From positions 51,882,587-51,946,586 of the forward strand of contig NC_089763.1 in assembly GCF_040412425.1 (NCBI RefSeq): a stretch of 64,000 bases of DNA, in the 5' to 3' direction. Position numbers and translations under genes: made by a program. Shown in pieces: positions 41,481 through 53,217 of this stretch; position 1 is the stretch's first letter; each line of letters starts with the position of its first letter. This DNA comes from Macrobrachium rosenbergii (taxonomy: Eukaryota; Arthropoda; Malacostraca; Decapoda; Palaemonidae). Below the pieces are notes generated by a model that had not been told where the DNA came from, did not search any database, and saw nothing but the letters and a program-made list of their open reading frames with translations.

Positions 41481-42983
41481 GTCTAAGCTCACCACGGACA
41501 GCCGGCTTAGATCTACCTCCCACTGAAATAGCCCACCTACTACAGAAATAGGAATGGTAAAACTTTACTTTAGTAACATGGCCTGATTCCCGTGAGGCGT
41601 CGACCGGGACAGGTTCCTCATACATAAGTAGACATAACCTCTCATATAATGCCAGGTCTTGACATAGCCAGATCTTACCTACCTAACCTAACTTATAGGG
41701 GAAAAAAATGGGGGAAAAGTGCAAATGGTGATACAAGCATGAAACTTGGCTCAACTATTCCAGCATAAGTTTATGGAATTATTTCAAACTAATAACCATG
41801 CACTAGGTATGGATCGGGTACCCTAAATGTTCAAAACACTCATTAAAACATAGTCAGCTACTTTATCAAGCGCAGATCTACCCTAGTAATGACCATTTTA
41901 CAAAGGAATAGCCTACATTTAATCATATATGTTTACGCTAAGCTATCTAGGAAAACGAAGCACTAGGGCTACGATAGGTAAGATTATTCAAGCACGAGTC
42001 AAAGCATCGGTCTTAGCCTATCCTACCTTATATCAGGCTAGTGCTAGCCTACCATATGGCTTGAAAAAGTTGCGAATTATCCCAAGACTGGGATCAGCCA
42101 TTCTTCATCACTACAACCTTCCAATAAAATCCATCACTTTAGTTAACCTTCAGCTTGGGGCCTCGACCTGGGCTGTACCAGTGACAAGCTGCAATGGATA
42201 CCTGCCCTGTGGTACCTCAAACACATTTCTCATCACACCCAACTTTTGGCACAACGAGGTATAATCAGCTTGAATTATCCCATTCTGACAGGCATCAAAC
42301 CTACACAAAATAACGAAAACCTATTGGTATGAATCAAATAAGGTTGAAACTACAATTACCAAGAGCGACAGGTAACAGGTAACACATTCACGGCCGGGTA
42401 ACGTAGACGTCACAGGAATGGTTCCAATAATTCAAAAATAAATAATGCCTAAATAATGTCCGATTTTATTTTGTTGCAACCCATTATTTTTTAAACAGCA
42501 TCAGATTCTTTTTATTATCTCGTGCTTAATAATACAAAATTTCATGAATGAATGAAATAAGCTGCAAATTACTTTTTTATGAGAATATGATCTTTACAGA
42601 GGTTCTTAAAACGTTCGACAAATGTCATGAATTACTGGCATTTTAACAGCACAAATATTTACATTATGGTTAAATTTATAGTTAATTCTATAATGGCTTA
42701 ATTCAAAACTTGCATGTAATTTATTTTATGAATTAAACAATGCATACAAAATTTACTAAGTCCTATTTGCCAAAAAGACGTGATTCTTTAGGAATTTAAC
42801 TTATGTTTTTGCAAAAGAAAGGAAAACAACTATATAAATTATATAAACCTCACATTCAAACTGTCAAATATATTTAGAATAAAAAATGTTACCCAAGAGC
42901 TAGGGTTTTCATACTAATTCTGAAATATCTGGTGCAGGCATAATTATTTTTCTAGCAAAAATTTTATGCGTTTTGCTTTACTG
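41481..42983. other. Intergenic stretch, nothing recognised
   Basis: Mixed then AT-rich sequence. A plus-strand frame at 41929-42264 (111 codons) has no recognisable domain and no evident splice or promoter context. Confidence 0.35.
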
Positions 42984-43735
42984 GTGTAAAGGCGTCAAAC
43001 GCCTCTTCATTTCGCATTGACTGATACTATATATTACCCGTTATTATTTCCATATTTTATGTATCTCCATACGCATTATTGTCAACCGGCCTTTCCGCCG
43101 ATGTATGTAACTACTTTGTAATGTTTATTGTAAAGCAAATTATTCATTTATACGTCATCTAACAAACGCGCAAATTTCTGTCCAAATGCGTGACATGAGA
43201 ATCCGCAGGTTTGTCACTTCCTTTCCGTCTGCATTCCTCAATGCATACCTGGTTTCCGAGAAATAACCAGCCATACCCAGGCCTGTCTTCTTGAACTCCT
43301 CACAAATGGTGACTCGAGGAGCGACAAGTAAATCATGAGGCTGCAAAGGCGTCAAGCGCCTCTTCATTTCTGCATTAATCACGTGATGTATATTACTCGT
43401 TATTATTTTATATTTTTATATATCTCCATACGTATTATTGTCCGGCTTCGCCGATGAACCACTTTGTATGTTTATTTAACACGAATTATTCTCATTTATA
43501 TGTCATCTAACAAGCACAAATTCTTGCCCAAATGCGTGACATGGGATCCGCAGGTCGGTAACCACCTTTCCGTCCGCATTCCTCGATGTATACCCGCTTC
43601 CAAAAGAATAAATCTTTTTTTACGGGCTGCTGTAGGAGCAAGAGCCCCGGCTGGCACAAGGCCAGCTAAATCTAAAACGACGAATAAATCAGTCATACCA
43701 TGACCTGTCATCTTGAATCTCACAACTGGTGAGAC
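42984..43735. repeat. Tandem duplication of a 320-355-bp unit
   Basis: Unit 1 (42984-43338) and unit 2 (43340-43735) align throughout: AAAGGCGTCAAACGCCTCTT (a small hairpin), CGTTATTATTT, ATCTCCATACG, ATTATTGTC, CAAATGCGTGACATG, ATCCGCAGGT, CACAACTGGTGA. Unit 2 contains an extra insertion (43615-43681) with its TSD; unit 1 keeps the corresponding empty site near 43261-43270. No coding potential is recognised. Confidence 0.75.
43615..43681 (-). mobile_element. Double-hairpin short retroposon, copy 2, 9-bp TSD
   Basis: This 67-bp insertion lies between direct repeats GAATAAATC at 43606-43614 and 43682-43690. In its own (minus) orientation it begins GTCGTTTTAGATTTAGCTGG, holds the hairpin GCTGGC-loop-GCCAGC, then CGGGGCT...AGCCCGT, and ends in a seven-base A run (CCCGTAAAAAAA). 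The A-rich 3' end and variable-length TSD suggest insertion by a LINE-type mechanism. The sister duplication unit lacks the insertion. Confidence 0.8.
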
Positions 43736-43813
43736 TGTAAGGACGAGATTGAGTGACATACCGGCTGGGTGTTGACTGGTTTATTGGTGGTTCCTTACTG
43801 AATGAATGTACAG

Positions 43814-43875
43814 TTGTTTTAGATTTAGCTGGCCTTGTGCCAGCACGGGCTCTTGCTCCTAGAGCAGCCCGTAAC
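43814..43875 (+). mobile_element. Double-hairpin short retroposon, copy 3, 10-bp TSD
   Basis: This 62-bp insertion lies between perfect direct repeats GAATGTACAG at 43804-43813 and 43876-43885, inside the left LTR. The other LTR, near 44990-45000, has the uninterrupted site (GAATGCACAG). It begins TTGTTTTAGATTTAGCTGG. Hairpin 1 is GCTGGC (43828-43833) with GCCAGC (43839-43844). Hairpin 2 is ACGGGCT (43845-43851) with AGCCCGT (43866-43872), plus the inner pair GCTC/GAGC. It ends GTAAC. Confidence 0.85.
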
Positions 43876-44514
43876 GAATGTACAGAATCTTCGAAGTTGT
43901 TGTTGGCTGGTGCGAGCCGCAGAGTAGCATCTACACACAGACAGGGCAAAACAGAGATACGTTTCGGACATCTGTGTTTGTCGGCAGACAAACAGATGGT
44001 GATTGTGAGAGACATAATAAACGTATATTTGAGCTAAAACATATATCAATGGAAAAAGGCCAGGAAATTTCCACATATGGCCGGGACATGCAGGTTCTCG
44101 AGACAGATTAATGAATACAATGTCAGAGCATAATATATGTGAAATGGCGAGACGTTTGGTGTCTTCACAAACAGAAACATACATACAGTTTGATACAGAA
44201 GATTCGGCGGAACATTATGAGTACATGAATAGAATGCTTGCATGACAATGTAAGTAGTGGTGATTGTACATAAATCGAGACAACAATGGTTTGGGAGAAA
44301 CAGACAGAAATATTGTATGGTAGAAGCTGCGCTCCTTGGAGAGAGAAATGGGATGCTCTGAGCTTATCTTGTCCTCTCCGATGGATGAAGAACACACACG
44401 CGTTCAAAGATACGAATGGTGCGATGGTCTTCATAATACTACTCCCACAAGCAGCTATGCCGATGCGGAAATCGCCTGCTGACAATTGGAATGGGCACGA
44501 AGGGCTTGGACTTG

Positions 44515-44740
44515 GGGTGGGTAGGAGGCTGAAGGGCGGCGCCGGCCAGCAGGAACTCGAGGAGGACGGTAGAAGGGTTGAAGGATGACGTCGGATGATC
44601 CTTCGGTAGCCGTTCGAGGGGGACGGCAGTAGGCTGAAGGATGACGGCGGCTGATCCTTCGATAGCCAGCTCGAGGGGGAGGGCAGCAGGCTGAAGCGAT
44701 GGCGCCGGGCCGGTCCTTCGCAGTCAGCTCGTCCGCACGA
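44515..44740. repeat. Degenerate tandem repeat, about 60-65-bp unit, in the LTR element core
   Basis: Three to four units containing (A)GGCTGAAGG, GACGGCGG, TGATCCTTCG, (A)TAGCC and (CG)CTCGAGGGGGA. It is GC-rich compared with the surroundings and has no stable coding frame. Confidence 0.6.
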
Positions 44741-45573
44741 AGTTCGCGGCATCAGGCTTCCTGAGGAGGCGTCCAGGCTCCGTGGTGGGTGGTCATCTCG
44801 GAGGGTCAGACATCTAGTGAAGACTCGGGAACAGTGGGAGGCGTTAAGGGTTCATTGGCGAGTAGGTCATCTTGGGTCGGACGTCTACCATCGGCTCCTT
44901 TGGGTCACTCCAGGGTCACCAGTGTAAGGACGGGACTGAGTAACATACCGGCTGGGTGTTAACTGGTTTATTGGTGGTTCCTTACTGAATGAATGCACAG
45001 AATCTTCGAAGTTGTTATTAGCTGGTGCGAGCCGCAAAGCAGCATCTACACACAGACAGGGCAAAACAGAGGTAATGTTTCGACATCTGTGTTTGTCAGG
45101 TAGACAAACAGATGGCGAGCCAGAGAGATATAATAAACGTACAGATAAAAACTTATATCAAATGGAAAGGTTAGGAAATTCCAAGCACATGGTCATTGCA
45201 TGAGATTTGAGACAGATTAATGAATACAATGCAGTAGCATAATATATGTGAAATGGCGAGACGTTTGGCATCTTCACAAACAGAAACATACAGTACATAC
45301 AGTTTGATATAGAAGATTTGGTGGAACATTATGAGTACATGATTAGAATGCTTGCATGGCAGTGCAAGTAGTGGTGATGTTCATAAATTGAGACAACAAT
45401 GGTTAGGGAGAAACAGACGGAAATATTGTATGGTAGAAGTTGCGTTCCTTGAGAGAAAGAAAACAGGATGCTCTTGTTTTTGTCTTGTCCCCTCCGATGG
45501 ATGACAAACACACATGTGTGCTTGAAAGAGACCACGATCGGTGCATTGGGTCTCTTACAAGACCGGAGTGACA

Positions 45574-45867
45574 GGTAAACATGCAATTTTGGCTCAGCCA
45601 TTAACGGACTAAATACGGCTGCATTTACTTTCAGAGAGCCTTTAGCGGACTCAAAACTGCGACACAGTCTAGGCATCTGAAAGCTCCTTCCTCAGAGGAA
45701 GCCCATGCCATTAACGGACTAACAACGGCATCCCCTAAAGGGCACGTTTTGGCATTTCGAACAGTTTTGGCCCTCGCCATTCACGACTCACGTCGACCAC
45801 TCAAATGCTAACACCATTAACGGACTAAATACGGCACATACTCACGTTTTGGTGTGTGACAGTAAAG
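45574..45867 (+). other. Leader region before the Gypsy gag remnant
   Basis: Three copies of CCATTAACGGACTAA, near 45597, 45708 and 45813, each followed by a TACGGC or AACGGC motif, at about 105-110-bp spacing. They may belong to the untranslated leader or a lost LTR of the element that follows; no LTR pair was found. Confidence 0.4.
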
Positions 45868-46443
45868 ATGGCAGAGTCTGAATTACAACGCAATCCGAAA
45901 ACACGGAAATCGTCTGCATACCTTTCACGGTCAGATGTGGTGAAGCTCCCCCCATTTTCGCACCAGAACACAGTATTTTGGTTTCTGCGCCGCTGATGCT
46001 CACTTCCACATGGCAGCATCACAGAGGAGAAGACCAAGGCAGACATTACCATGACAATGCTACCTGGAGAGGTCTTCAACAAAATCTCCCCATGGCTTGA
46101 CTCACAGCCAGACAAGCTAATACAAACATATTCCATGCCCGGCCCCGAAAGAGCAGAGCACGCACTAGACCTATTGAGCCAGCCCCTAGGGGAAGCATCA
46201 CCCAGGGAGGCCTGGGACGAACTGCGAGGTCTGGTAACACTACCGGGCATCGACGCAGATGGGCGCAGGAAGGAAATCAGCCTGACAAAAGCAATATTCC
46301 TGTGGCGCCTTCCGCAGGAGGTAAGGGGCCAAATTAAAGACGCAGACACCCTTCCCATGGACGAACTGGTCGACGTTGCACTGAAAATCCATGAGGACAC
46401 TAAAGCCTCCAAACAGCCACCACCCTCGCAGACTGTAGCCTGA
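45868..46443 (+). pseudogene. Gypsy-type retrotransposon gag, broken
   Basis: From the ATG at 45868 the frame reads a gag-like N-terminus with VKLPPF and a TVFWFLR block, typical of Ty3/Gypsy gag proteins. An in-frame TGA at 45994-45996 interrupts it. A neighbouring frame carries the expected residues for a short distance, so a pair of small indels is likely. The reading then continues from about 46021 to the stop at 46441-46443, with FLWRLPQEVRGQI and a helical C-terminal part. The product would be the structural (capsid) protein of an intracellular retroelement. Clearly non-functional as it stands. Confidence 0.75.
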
Positions 46444-47531
46444 CGACGGAGGACGACGACCCAGAAAACAAACGTGATCTACAGGAGGAAGGCACCACCG
46501 AGGGAACAGAGGGCGCGGACGTACCTGACGTGGTGCTACTTCCACAGGAGATCGCCCCAGTGCCAAGTAAACGCAGATCCCCTGTTCCTTCACATAAACA
46601 AGAAGGGCGGCTAAGGTAACAGCAAAAAGCTTGGCAAAAGACAACGCCCTGACCAGCAGGATTCTTCATATCAGGGACGAAATATCAAAGCGCCACCTGC
46701 TGGTTGACACGGGGCTATGCCGCTGGTGTTCCTAAGGTCGGAGGAGAACTACACCCAACAGCTGGACTCCACGCCTCTCCCTGTTAGCCGCTAACAGAAC
46801 CAATTATCCGCTGCTATGAAAACTACTTAATTCGCGACAATCTCCATCTTTAATGCAGGTACCACTGGCTCGCCCAATGGCACATTGCACTGACGAAAAA
46901 ACTGAGGCCTTAATCCCTGGGGTCCTGCTGGGTCTCCTCGCACCGCACTAAGGCAGTTGGCTTAATGATCCCCGCAGGCAGGAAAAAGTCTACAGAGAAA
47001 CACTATCTGTTCCAGGGAAATTCTTCCCATCGTCAGCCGATGGCACAGACACCCCCCTCCCGAGGTTGAGGGGACTAGCACAGAACTTCGCACCCTTCCA
47101 TAAGACCTTCACGGACAGAACCAACACCTACAGCCCAGCCGGCCTGGATTCCTGCACCGGCCTGGATTCCTGCACCTACATCTTTGTCAGGATAGACACC
47201 CATCGACTGCCCTTGACCGGGCCTATAGGGCCCTTACTGAGTCATCGACATGACCCCCAAGGCTTATCTCATCGACATCCATGGCCGGGAGGACTGGGTT
47301 TCCATCGACAGGCTAAAACCAGCATTCCTTTTGGACAGCGAAATCCAGGAGGCGGCAGGCAGATGTTCCAGGGTCCCCCCTCAAAACGCACCAGCAGACA
47401 TAACTGCTGCCCCACCAAGGAGGGGCCGTGGGCGCCCCAGAGGCCACACTGCAGCAGATCCAGCAGTTGACGTTGCCCCTCGCCCACAGTTCTCGAAGAG
47501 AAGGGGTCGCCTCCTGCTCCCCCAAGCCTAA
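46444..47531 (+). pseudogene. Gypsy-type pol remnants: protease and integrase C-terminus
   Basis: A retropepsin active-site-like LLVDTG lies near 46698-46715, followed by frame breaks. The next recognisable block, about 47060-47340, is the far C-terminus of a Gypsy polyprotein after the integrase core: the KTFTDRTNTYSP, LDSC-TYIFVRIDTHR and PKAYLIDIHGREDWVSIDRL blocks, spread over two frames. Reverse transcriptase, RNase H and the integrase core are missing from the short stretch between, so the element is internally deleted as well as mutated. A 21-bp piece (CGGCCTGGATTCCTGCAC) is tandemly duplicated near 47140-47175. Confidence 0.75.
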
Positions 47532-48852
47532 CTTAACTTTCAGAACATTTACAAACACAGACTTACAGGTTAGGTTAGGTAATAACTTTTTCCTTGACCA
47601 ATTAGCCTAAATAAATAAAACCAGTATTTTGACACAGCCATTTCCATGGCTGGACATTGGGAATACAATGACTTAGGATCCATCTTGTGAATGATAATAG
47701 TAAAACTAATCAGATTTTAAATGATGAATGTTATGTACAGGTTATCCTAGGCTAGGAGTTTGAATGTTAAAGAGTGGGATCTTCATCTGTGCACTTCTCC
47801 TCCTTGGTTCTTTAAGCCGTCATATTGGTGTCTATCCTATTTCCAAATGTGGTGCTTTCCTAGATTACTGTTGCTCCTGTGCTGTCTCTGATCACAAGCT
47901 GAAATGATCTCGTCTTGGAAGCTTCGCTCATCATTTCCCTGCACATCTCTCAGCCATTTTACAGTACTGTACTTTCAGTACATTGCAGCCGTGCATATTA
48001 GCTGTACCTGCACAGTGTATGCTACTGAAACTATTCCTCTTGTCCCTTAGTCACATTATCAACTTTTGGCCACACAAAAATTTTGCCATTTTCCAAGATG
48101 GCCAACAGGTTTTCAAAATGGCATCCTGTGGATATTTTAATATTGGTATTTGATTGATTAATCACATTCAGATCCCTAAGTCACTCCCAGTTTATATTAA
48201 AATATTAAAAACAAGCCTTTATATATGTAGATATCATTTCTCTGCATAGAAATATCCAAGATGGCTGTCACTATATCAAAAATGTCCGCCAAAATGCCAA
48301 AAATTGGTGCTTAAGCTCTCATATGAAGCTAAAGGTTGGGTAATACATGGATTTGGGGTAACTTCAGCCTGATCAGTTCATTTTTTTGTAGATTAGAAAT
48401 CAATTAATCCTCAGTTAAGTAATTTTCATCCTCATTTAGAAAAAAAATGGGTAATAAGCTTAATGTAAAAGTGTAATAGTGTAGTGTCAGTATACTACCA
48501 GGGCACACTGGTTGACACTATAGCTGTGAAACTCAGCATGGGGTTCAGTGCTAGTTAATGGCAGAGATTTGTTATTAGTTTTCCAAATGCTGTTTAGCTA
48601 GCCACTTCAAAGTTAAAACAGCTGCACCTGAATTGACAGGATGTGCCAGCGCAGGAGAGCCAAGCCAAGGAAGATGGGGCTTTAGTCTTCTAGATGGTGT
48701 ACAGATCACACGGGAATTAAATAGCATTGGATGAATGATCGGGCCAGGGGTAGGATAATGACATATCTGAGCCTAGTTGTATCCCATATCTGAAAGTGCA
48801 TATGTTATATAGGTGGTAAAAGGATAAACCCTCCGCCTATAGAACAAAAGTA
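47532..48852 (+). other. 5' flank of the uncharacterised element, with CCAAGATGGC motifs
   Basis: No coding sequence. CCAAGATGGC occurs at 48093-48102 and 48256-48265, with AAAATGGC and AAAATGCC variants nearby. The reverse-complement forms occur only downstream of the broken gene that follows (53272-53471). Confidence 0.5.
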
Positions 48853-51800
48853 ATGGCAGGACAGTCTTGGAAGTCAACATCTTTCCTGAAGGGAGATAGT
48901 ATGACTAACTGGAAGCTTTGTTGCTTGTGCCAAGAGGACACGTGAAAGACTAGTAGATGCATCTGGTGCTGGCTATGTTAACCTTGCTACAAACATTCCT
49001 GAATTCTATGAGTTAAGTGCAATGCCTATACCATTTCATCCCAAAAGGCTTGATGGAGGTGATGGAATTCTGCAGACCTTTGAAAATAACAAAGCAACAT
49101 ATTATGAATCATGTATGCTGTAGTTCAAAACAACAAACCTAGAAAGGAAAAGGAAGTCATTGTGTAAGGCAAAAGGAGAAGATGATGCCCCATCAGCAAA
49201 ATTCACACGTAGTAGCCAGAAGGCAGATGAAGAAGATGCAGAATAATCTAAGACTGAGAAAGAAGGAATATGCTTTATTTGTGACCAACCAGCACCAATC
49301 AAAGATTTACAATTGGCCATGTCATTGCCTTTACATAAAAAGCTGCAACAATGTGCCACCAACCTACTAGATAAGAAACTTCTGGCTAAGCTTAGTGCTG
49401 GAGATATTGTTTCTCAGGACCATATGTATCACCCGTCTTGTCTGACAGTTGTGTACAACAGGGAAAGGACCTGGCTAAATTCCCAGAAAATTGGAGATGA
49501 TTATGTGCTGAGCTTGAGATGTACATAAGAGACAAGCAGTTGACTACAGATGGGTGCTGCTATTTTACAATGGTAGAACTTTATGATTTGTACAAACAAA
49601 GACTGGAACAGCTAAATGTTGATGCTTCCTTTGTGCACCGAACACGGTTGAAAGAACAGATACTTGCCCGCATCCCGGAACTGGAGGACTTTAAAAAGGG
49701 AAGAGAAATGTGGTTTGCCTACAAAAGGAAAATGGGAGAAGCCCTAGCCACGGCATGTGACTACAATGATGCACTAATTGTAGCCAAAGCGCTAAGATAT
49801 TGAGGAAACAGATGCTTGAACATGAGATAGAATTTCATGGAACCTTAACAGCAGACACTAGAAGAAAATCTGTGCCACCAAGTTTGTTGGAATTTGTAAG
49901 TGTGCTACAAAACGGTGGCGATATAAAATCCCAACTTAAATATGGAACATCATCCACTGATCTAGCTTTAGCACAACTTTTGCACTTCAACTGTCGAAAG
50001 AATCCAGCATCTTCAACATTCTCCAGACATTGCAAGTCAAGAGAACCTCCGTTTCCAATATATATTGGTCCTCTTGGTCTTTGCAAAAACCAGGAAGCGT
50101 CAGTTAATTGATGCATTCCATCACCATGGAATCAGCATCAGCTATGATAGGGTTCTGGAATTGGCTAAAGGGTTATAGTCGTTGTAGCAAGGGCTATGGA
50201 GGAAGAAGTAGTTTGTCCCACTACACTAAGAAAAGGGCTCTTTACAACTTGTGCTGTTGACAATCTGGACCATAATCCAAGTGCCACAACTGCACAAACA
50301 TCCTTCCATGAGACAGGCATATCTTTGTTTCAGCATCCGAGCACTAATGAAAAGGGCGAGGACAGAAACTTGGCCCAAAACATCCAGAGTGGAACAAAGT
50401 AAAAAAAAGTACCTTCTCTTCCTGAATATTACACAAATGTACCTCTTGCTCACTTTAAACATGAGAATCCCCTCCCTTCATCCAGTGGAAGTGCAGGATA
50501 CCAACAGGTTGTGCTTTCAAAGCATCTTTCTCTTGAGTATGAATGGCTTGAGAAAGTCAGTTTGTCGAACAGGAGTGAAAATGCTGTGTCCATATCTTGG
50601 GCAGCACTCACGCTTCTCAGAAGCAACAGGCCCCATTTGAAATAAGCTTGTCATCAATGTTGCCTCTTTTTCAAGAGGAAGCTCATTCAGTTGCAGTGAT
50701 AAAACATGCCTTGGATATTGCAAGAGCAGCCACAGTTTCTCAATCCTGGCCAAACCCCAGTTCTAGCAGTTGATCAGCCATTATTTGCAATTGCTAAGCA
50801 AATCCAATGGGATTGGCCATTGCAGTATGGTGATATGGTTATTATGTTTGGCGGACTGCATATAGAAATGGCAGCATTCATAATTCTGGGTGATCTCTTG
50901 AAAGACATGGTTGGACTGGTGCTCTTGCAGAAGCAGAAATAGCTACTCCTGGAACAGCAGATTCGTTTATTTCTGCTTCACATTTGAAGAAGACATGTCT
51001 AGCCCACCAGGTGACAGCTTGCAGTTTATATCAGCTGCGCAAAGCTGCCTATATGGCATACATCCAGGAAGCAGAAGAAATTGAGCTAAGCTGTGAAAGC
51101 TGGATCAGAAAACAAGAATCAGAGTGTCGCCAATTCTACCTTTGGAATCTTGTGCTTCAGCTAGAACTTCTAGTGTTTGTTTTCATCAGGTCATACCGAG
51201 AGTCTAATTTCCAGTTGTGCAAAGATGTGCTGTAGGAACTCATTCCTTTCTTCTTTGCCCTGGTGGCTTTCATTTCATTTGACACATTTGATGAATTCAC
51301 AAAACCACTCTGCCTTTTTCCTCAATGGCTATAGACCAAGCACACGAGCAGAATAATGCTCATGTGAAAGGAGATGGGGGAGCCGTTGGCCTGTTTGAAG
51401 ATGAAGATACTCTCAAAAGGTGGACAGTGGCTGGTCCTGAAGTAAGCCACCTGATTGTTGAGTTTGAGACTAGAAGTGATGCTGATCTAGAATCTGAGGG
51501 TAAGCATCATGATGAAACTGAAACTGTGCAGAAAAGATTTCTTGAAATGGTGAAAATCTGGCAAAAGTAATCAAAGAAATGGGCAACCCTTTTGAGGGAG
51601 ATTCAGTGGATCTGATTGTGCTAGACAGTCATGAAATTATGGACAGCAAAGTTAGTGAATCCTTGAGATCTATGAAGAGCCTTGGACAGACACAATTTAC
51701 AAACTTTATTGAGAGGCTCAAGACACCTAGCAAATTCTATGAACCAGTACACAAGAAAAAAAATTCTATTGTTCAGTCGCAAGATGTCTGCTACAGAATC

Positions 51801-53217
51801 CAAGGGTAAACAGTCACTGCAAACGATAAAGGATGATTGTAATCTATTCGCATGCCTCTTCATATCATGCCAGAACAGACAGTGTGATTTAAATGAATTC
51901 TTTCAACAGGAAAATCAAAATTGCCACCATCACTGGCACAGAATGAACAGATGCATCAGGGCACCAAGTCACAGCTGCTGCCTCTAGTAGAATAGCATGC
52001 ATCAGACATCCCTGATAAAGAGCCTACCGCTGATGTTATCATACTGGATGGTGCAGCTCTTATAAATGCTATTGAGACCAACCAAGGGGTCTACATTTGA
52101 GGCTTATGCTAAAGAAGAAGTCCTATCCAAGATTCAGAAGCACATACAGAAGTGCAAGCAAACACACATTGTATTTGATGTGTATAGGACAGACAGTATG
52201 AAAGCACAAACAAGACAAAAAAGAGGAGCAGGAGTTCGCCAGAGAGTAATTAGCACAGCGAAAACTCCTGGCAATTGGGCCAGCTTCCTTAGGAAAGACC
52301 ACAACAAAACTGAACTATTTGCTTATTTGGCAGACACAATCATTTCATCTCAAGCAGGTGATACATCATGCATAATTGTCACTAAAGGGGATGCTGCACT
52401 TTGCAGCAAAGCTGAACAAGACACTGCTGACCTACAAGGCTGCACTCACGAAGAGGCAGATACTAGAGTCCTTTTACATGTTGCATATGCTGCAAAGCAT
52501 AAGATATCTCAAGTGCAATCATATGTAATACAGACACTGACAGTGTCATCATAGCAGTATCTAGCATAGAAAAAACTGGTTTTGACAAACTGGATTAAAT
52601 TTGGTAGAGGAAAAGACATGAGGTGGATACCTATCCATGAAATTGCAGCAGCCATGGGACAAAAGCCTCAGCCCTTCCCTTTTTCCATGCATTTAGCAGG
52701 TGTGACATGGTGTCTACCTTTCATGGAAAGGGGAAGATGTCTGCATGGCAATTATGGACTGTGTTTCAGCATGCCACACCCACCTTCACCAAACTAAGTT
52801 CAACACCAGCAGCTGTAGAAGACGAAGACCTGCAAATTATTGAAGAGTTCGTGGTGTTAATGTACGACAGAGGCTAGACTTGATCTATTTGCAAGAAAGC
52901 AAAGAGCTTATGATTGTAGTCCCCCTAAAAGGGCTGTTCTTAGAGAGCATTGCAAGAGAGCTGCCTTTCAAGCAGGGCACATTTGGTGCCAGTCTTTAGT
53001 ATGTCATCCAGTTTTGCCAAGTCCAAGACACTGGGGATGGCAACAGATTGATGGCACCTGGTTTCTGTATTGGACAGATTTGCCAATAGTAGCAAAATCT
53101 TGCCAAGAACTGAATAAGTGTGGCTGCAAAAAAAAGAATGCCATGGGAGGTGCAAGTGCTACAAATCTGGACTTAGCTGCACAGCTCTCTGGAGCTGCAC
53201 TTGCTAAAACTAATTGA
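48853..53217 (+). pseudogene. Broken, intronless copy of a large uncharacterised multicopy invertebrate protein
   Basis: I recognise this as a family annotated in many invertebrates only as 'uncharacterized protein'; function unknown. Pieces run in the expected order across about 4.4 kb in several frames. An N-terminal CCLCQ motif (about 48922) is cut by a stop at about 48943. Next come a CFICDQPAP and LAKLSAGD...YHPSCL zinc-ligand-like block (49270-49450), AVDQPLFAIAKQIQW and MFGGLHIEMA (50776-50880), AIDQAHEQNNAHVKGDGGAVGL (1328-1394 within the 50-kb block, i.e. 51328-51394), VFDVYRTDSMK...RQKRGAGVR and CTHEEADTR (52170-52470), and an AHEIAAA-like region (52638). The C-terminus has HCKRAAFQAGHIW and CGCKKK (52950-53140). 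HEEADTR followed by a DTDS-like stretch resembles acidic motifs of PIN/FEN1-type nucleases; that is inference. Confidence 0.65.

Larger units (their letters stand above)
43736..45573 (-). mobile_element. Minus-strand LTR element reduced to two LTRs and a 475-bp core
   Basis: Two direct copies of about 650-710 bp (43736 to about 44447 and 44923 to about 45573) share TGTAAGGACG, ACATACCGGCTGGGTGTT, CTGGTTTATTGGTGGTTCC, ATCTACACACAGACAGGGC and many later blocks. Read on the minus strand, each LTR ends ...CTTACA. Beside LTR 44923, minus-strand TGGTGACCCTGGAGTGAC (44904-44921) resembles a tRNA-Trp primer-binding site, as used by some Gypsy groups. The core 44448-44922 encodes nothing recognisable; a 195-codon minus frame there is low-complexity. 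The outer limits and TSD are uncertain. Confidence 0.7.

Noticed and set aside
41929..42264. 111-codon plus-strand frame
   Set aside because: No recognisable domain, no homologous repeat and no gene context; length is possible by chance.
44165..44752. 195-codon minus-strand frame
   Set aside because: Low-complexity SLLPSPS-type sequence from the tandem repeat in the LTR element core, running on into LTR sequence; no recognisable domain.
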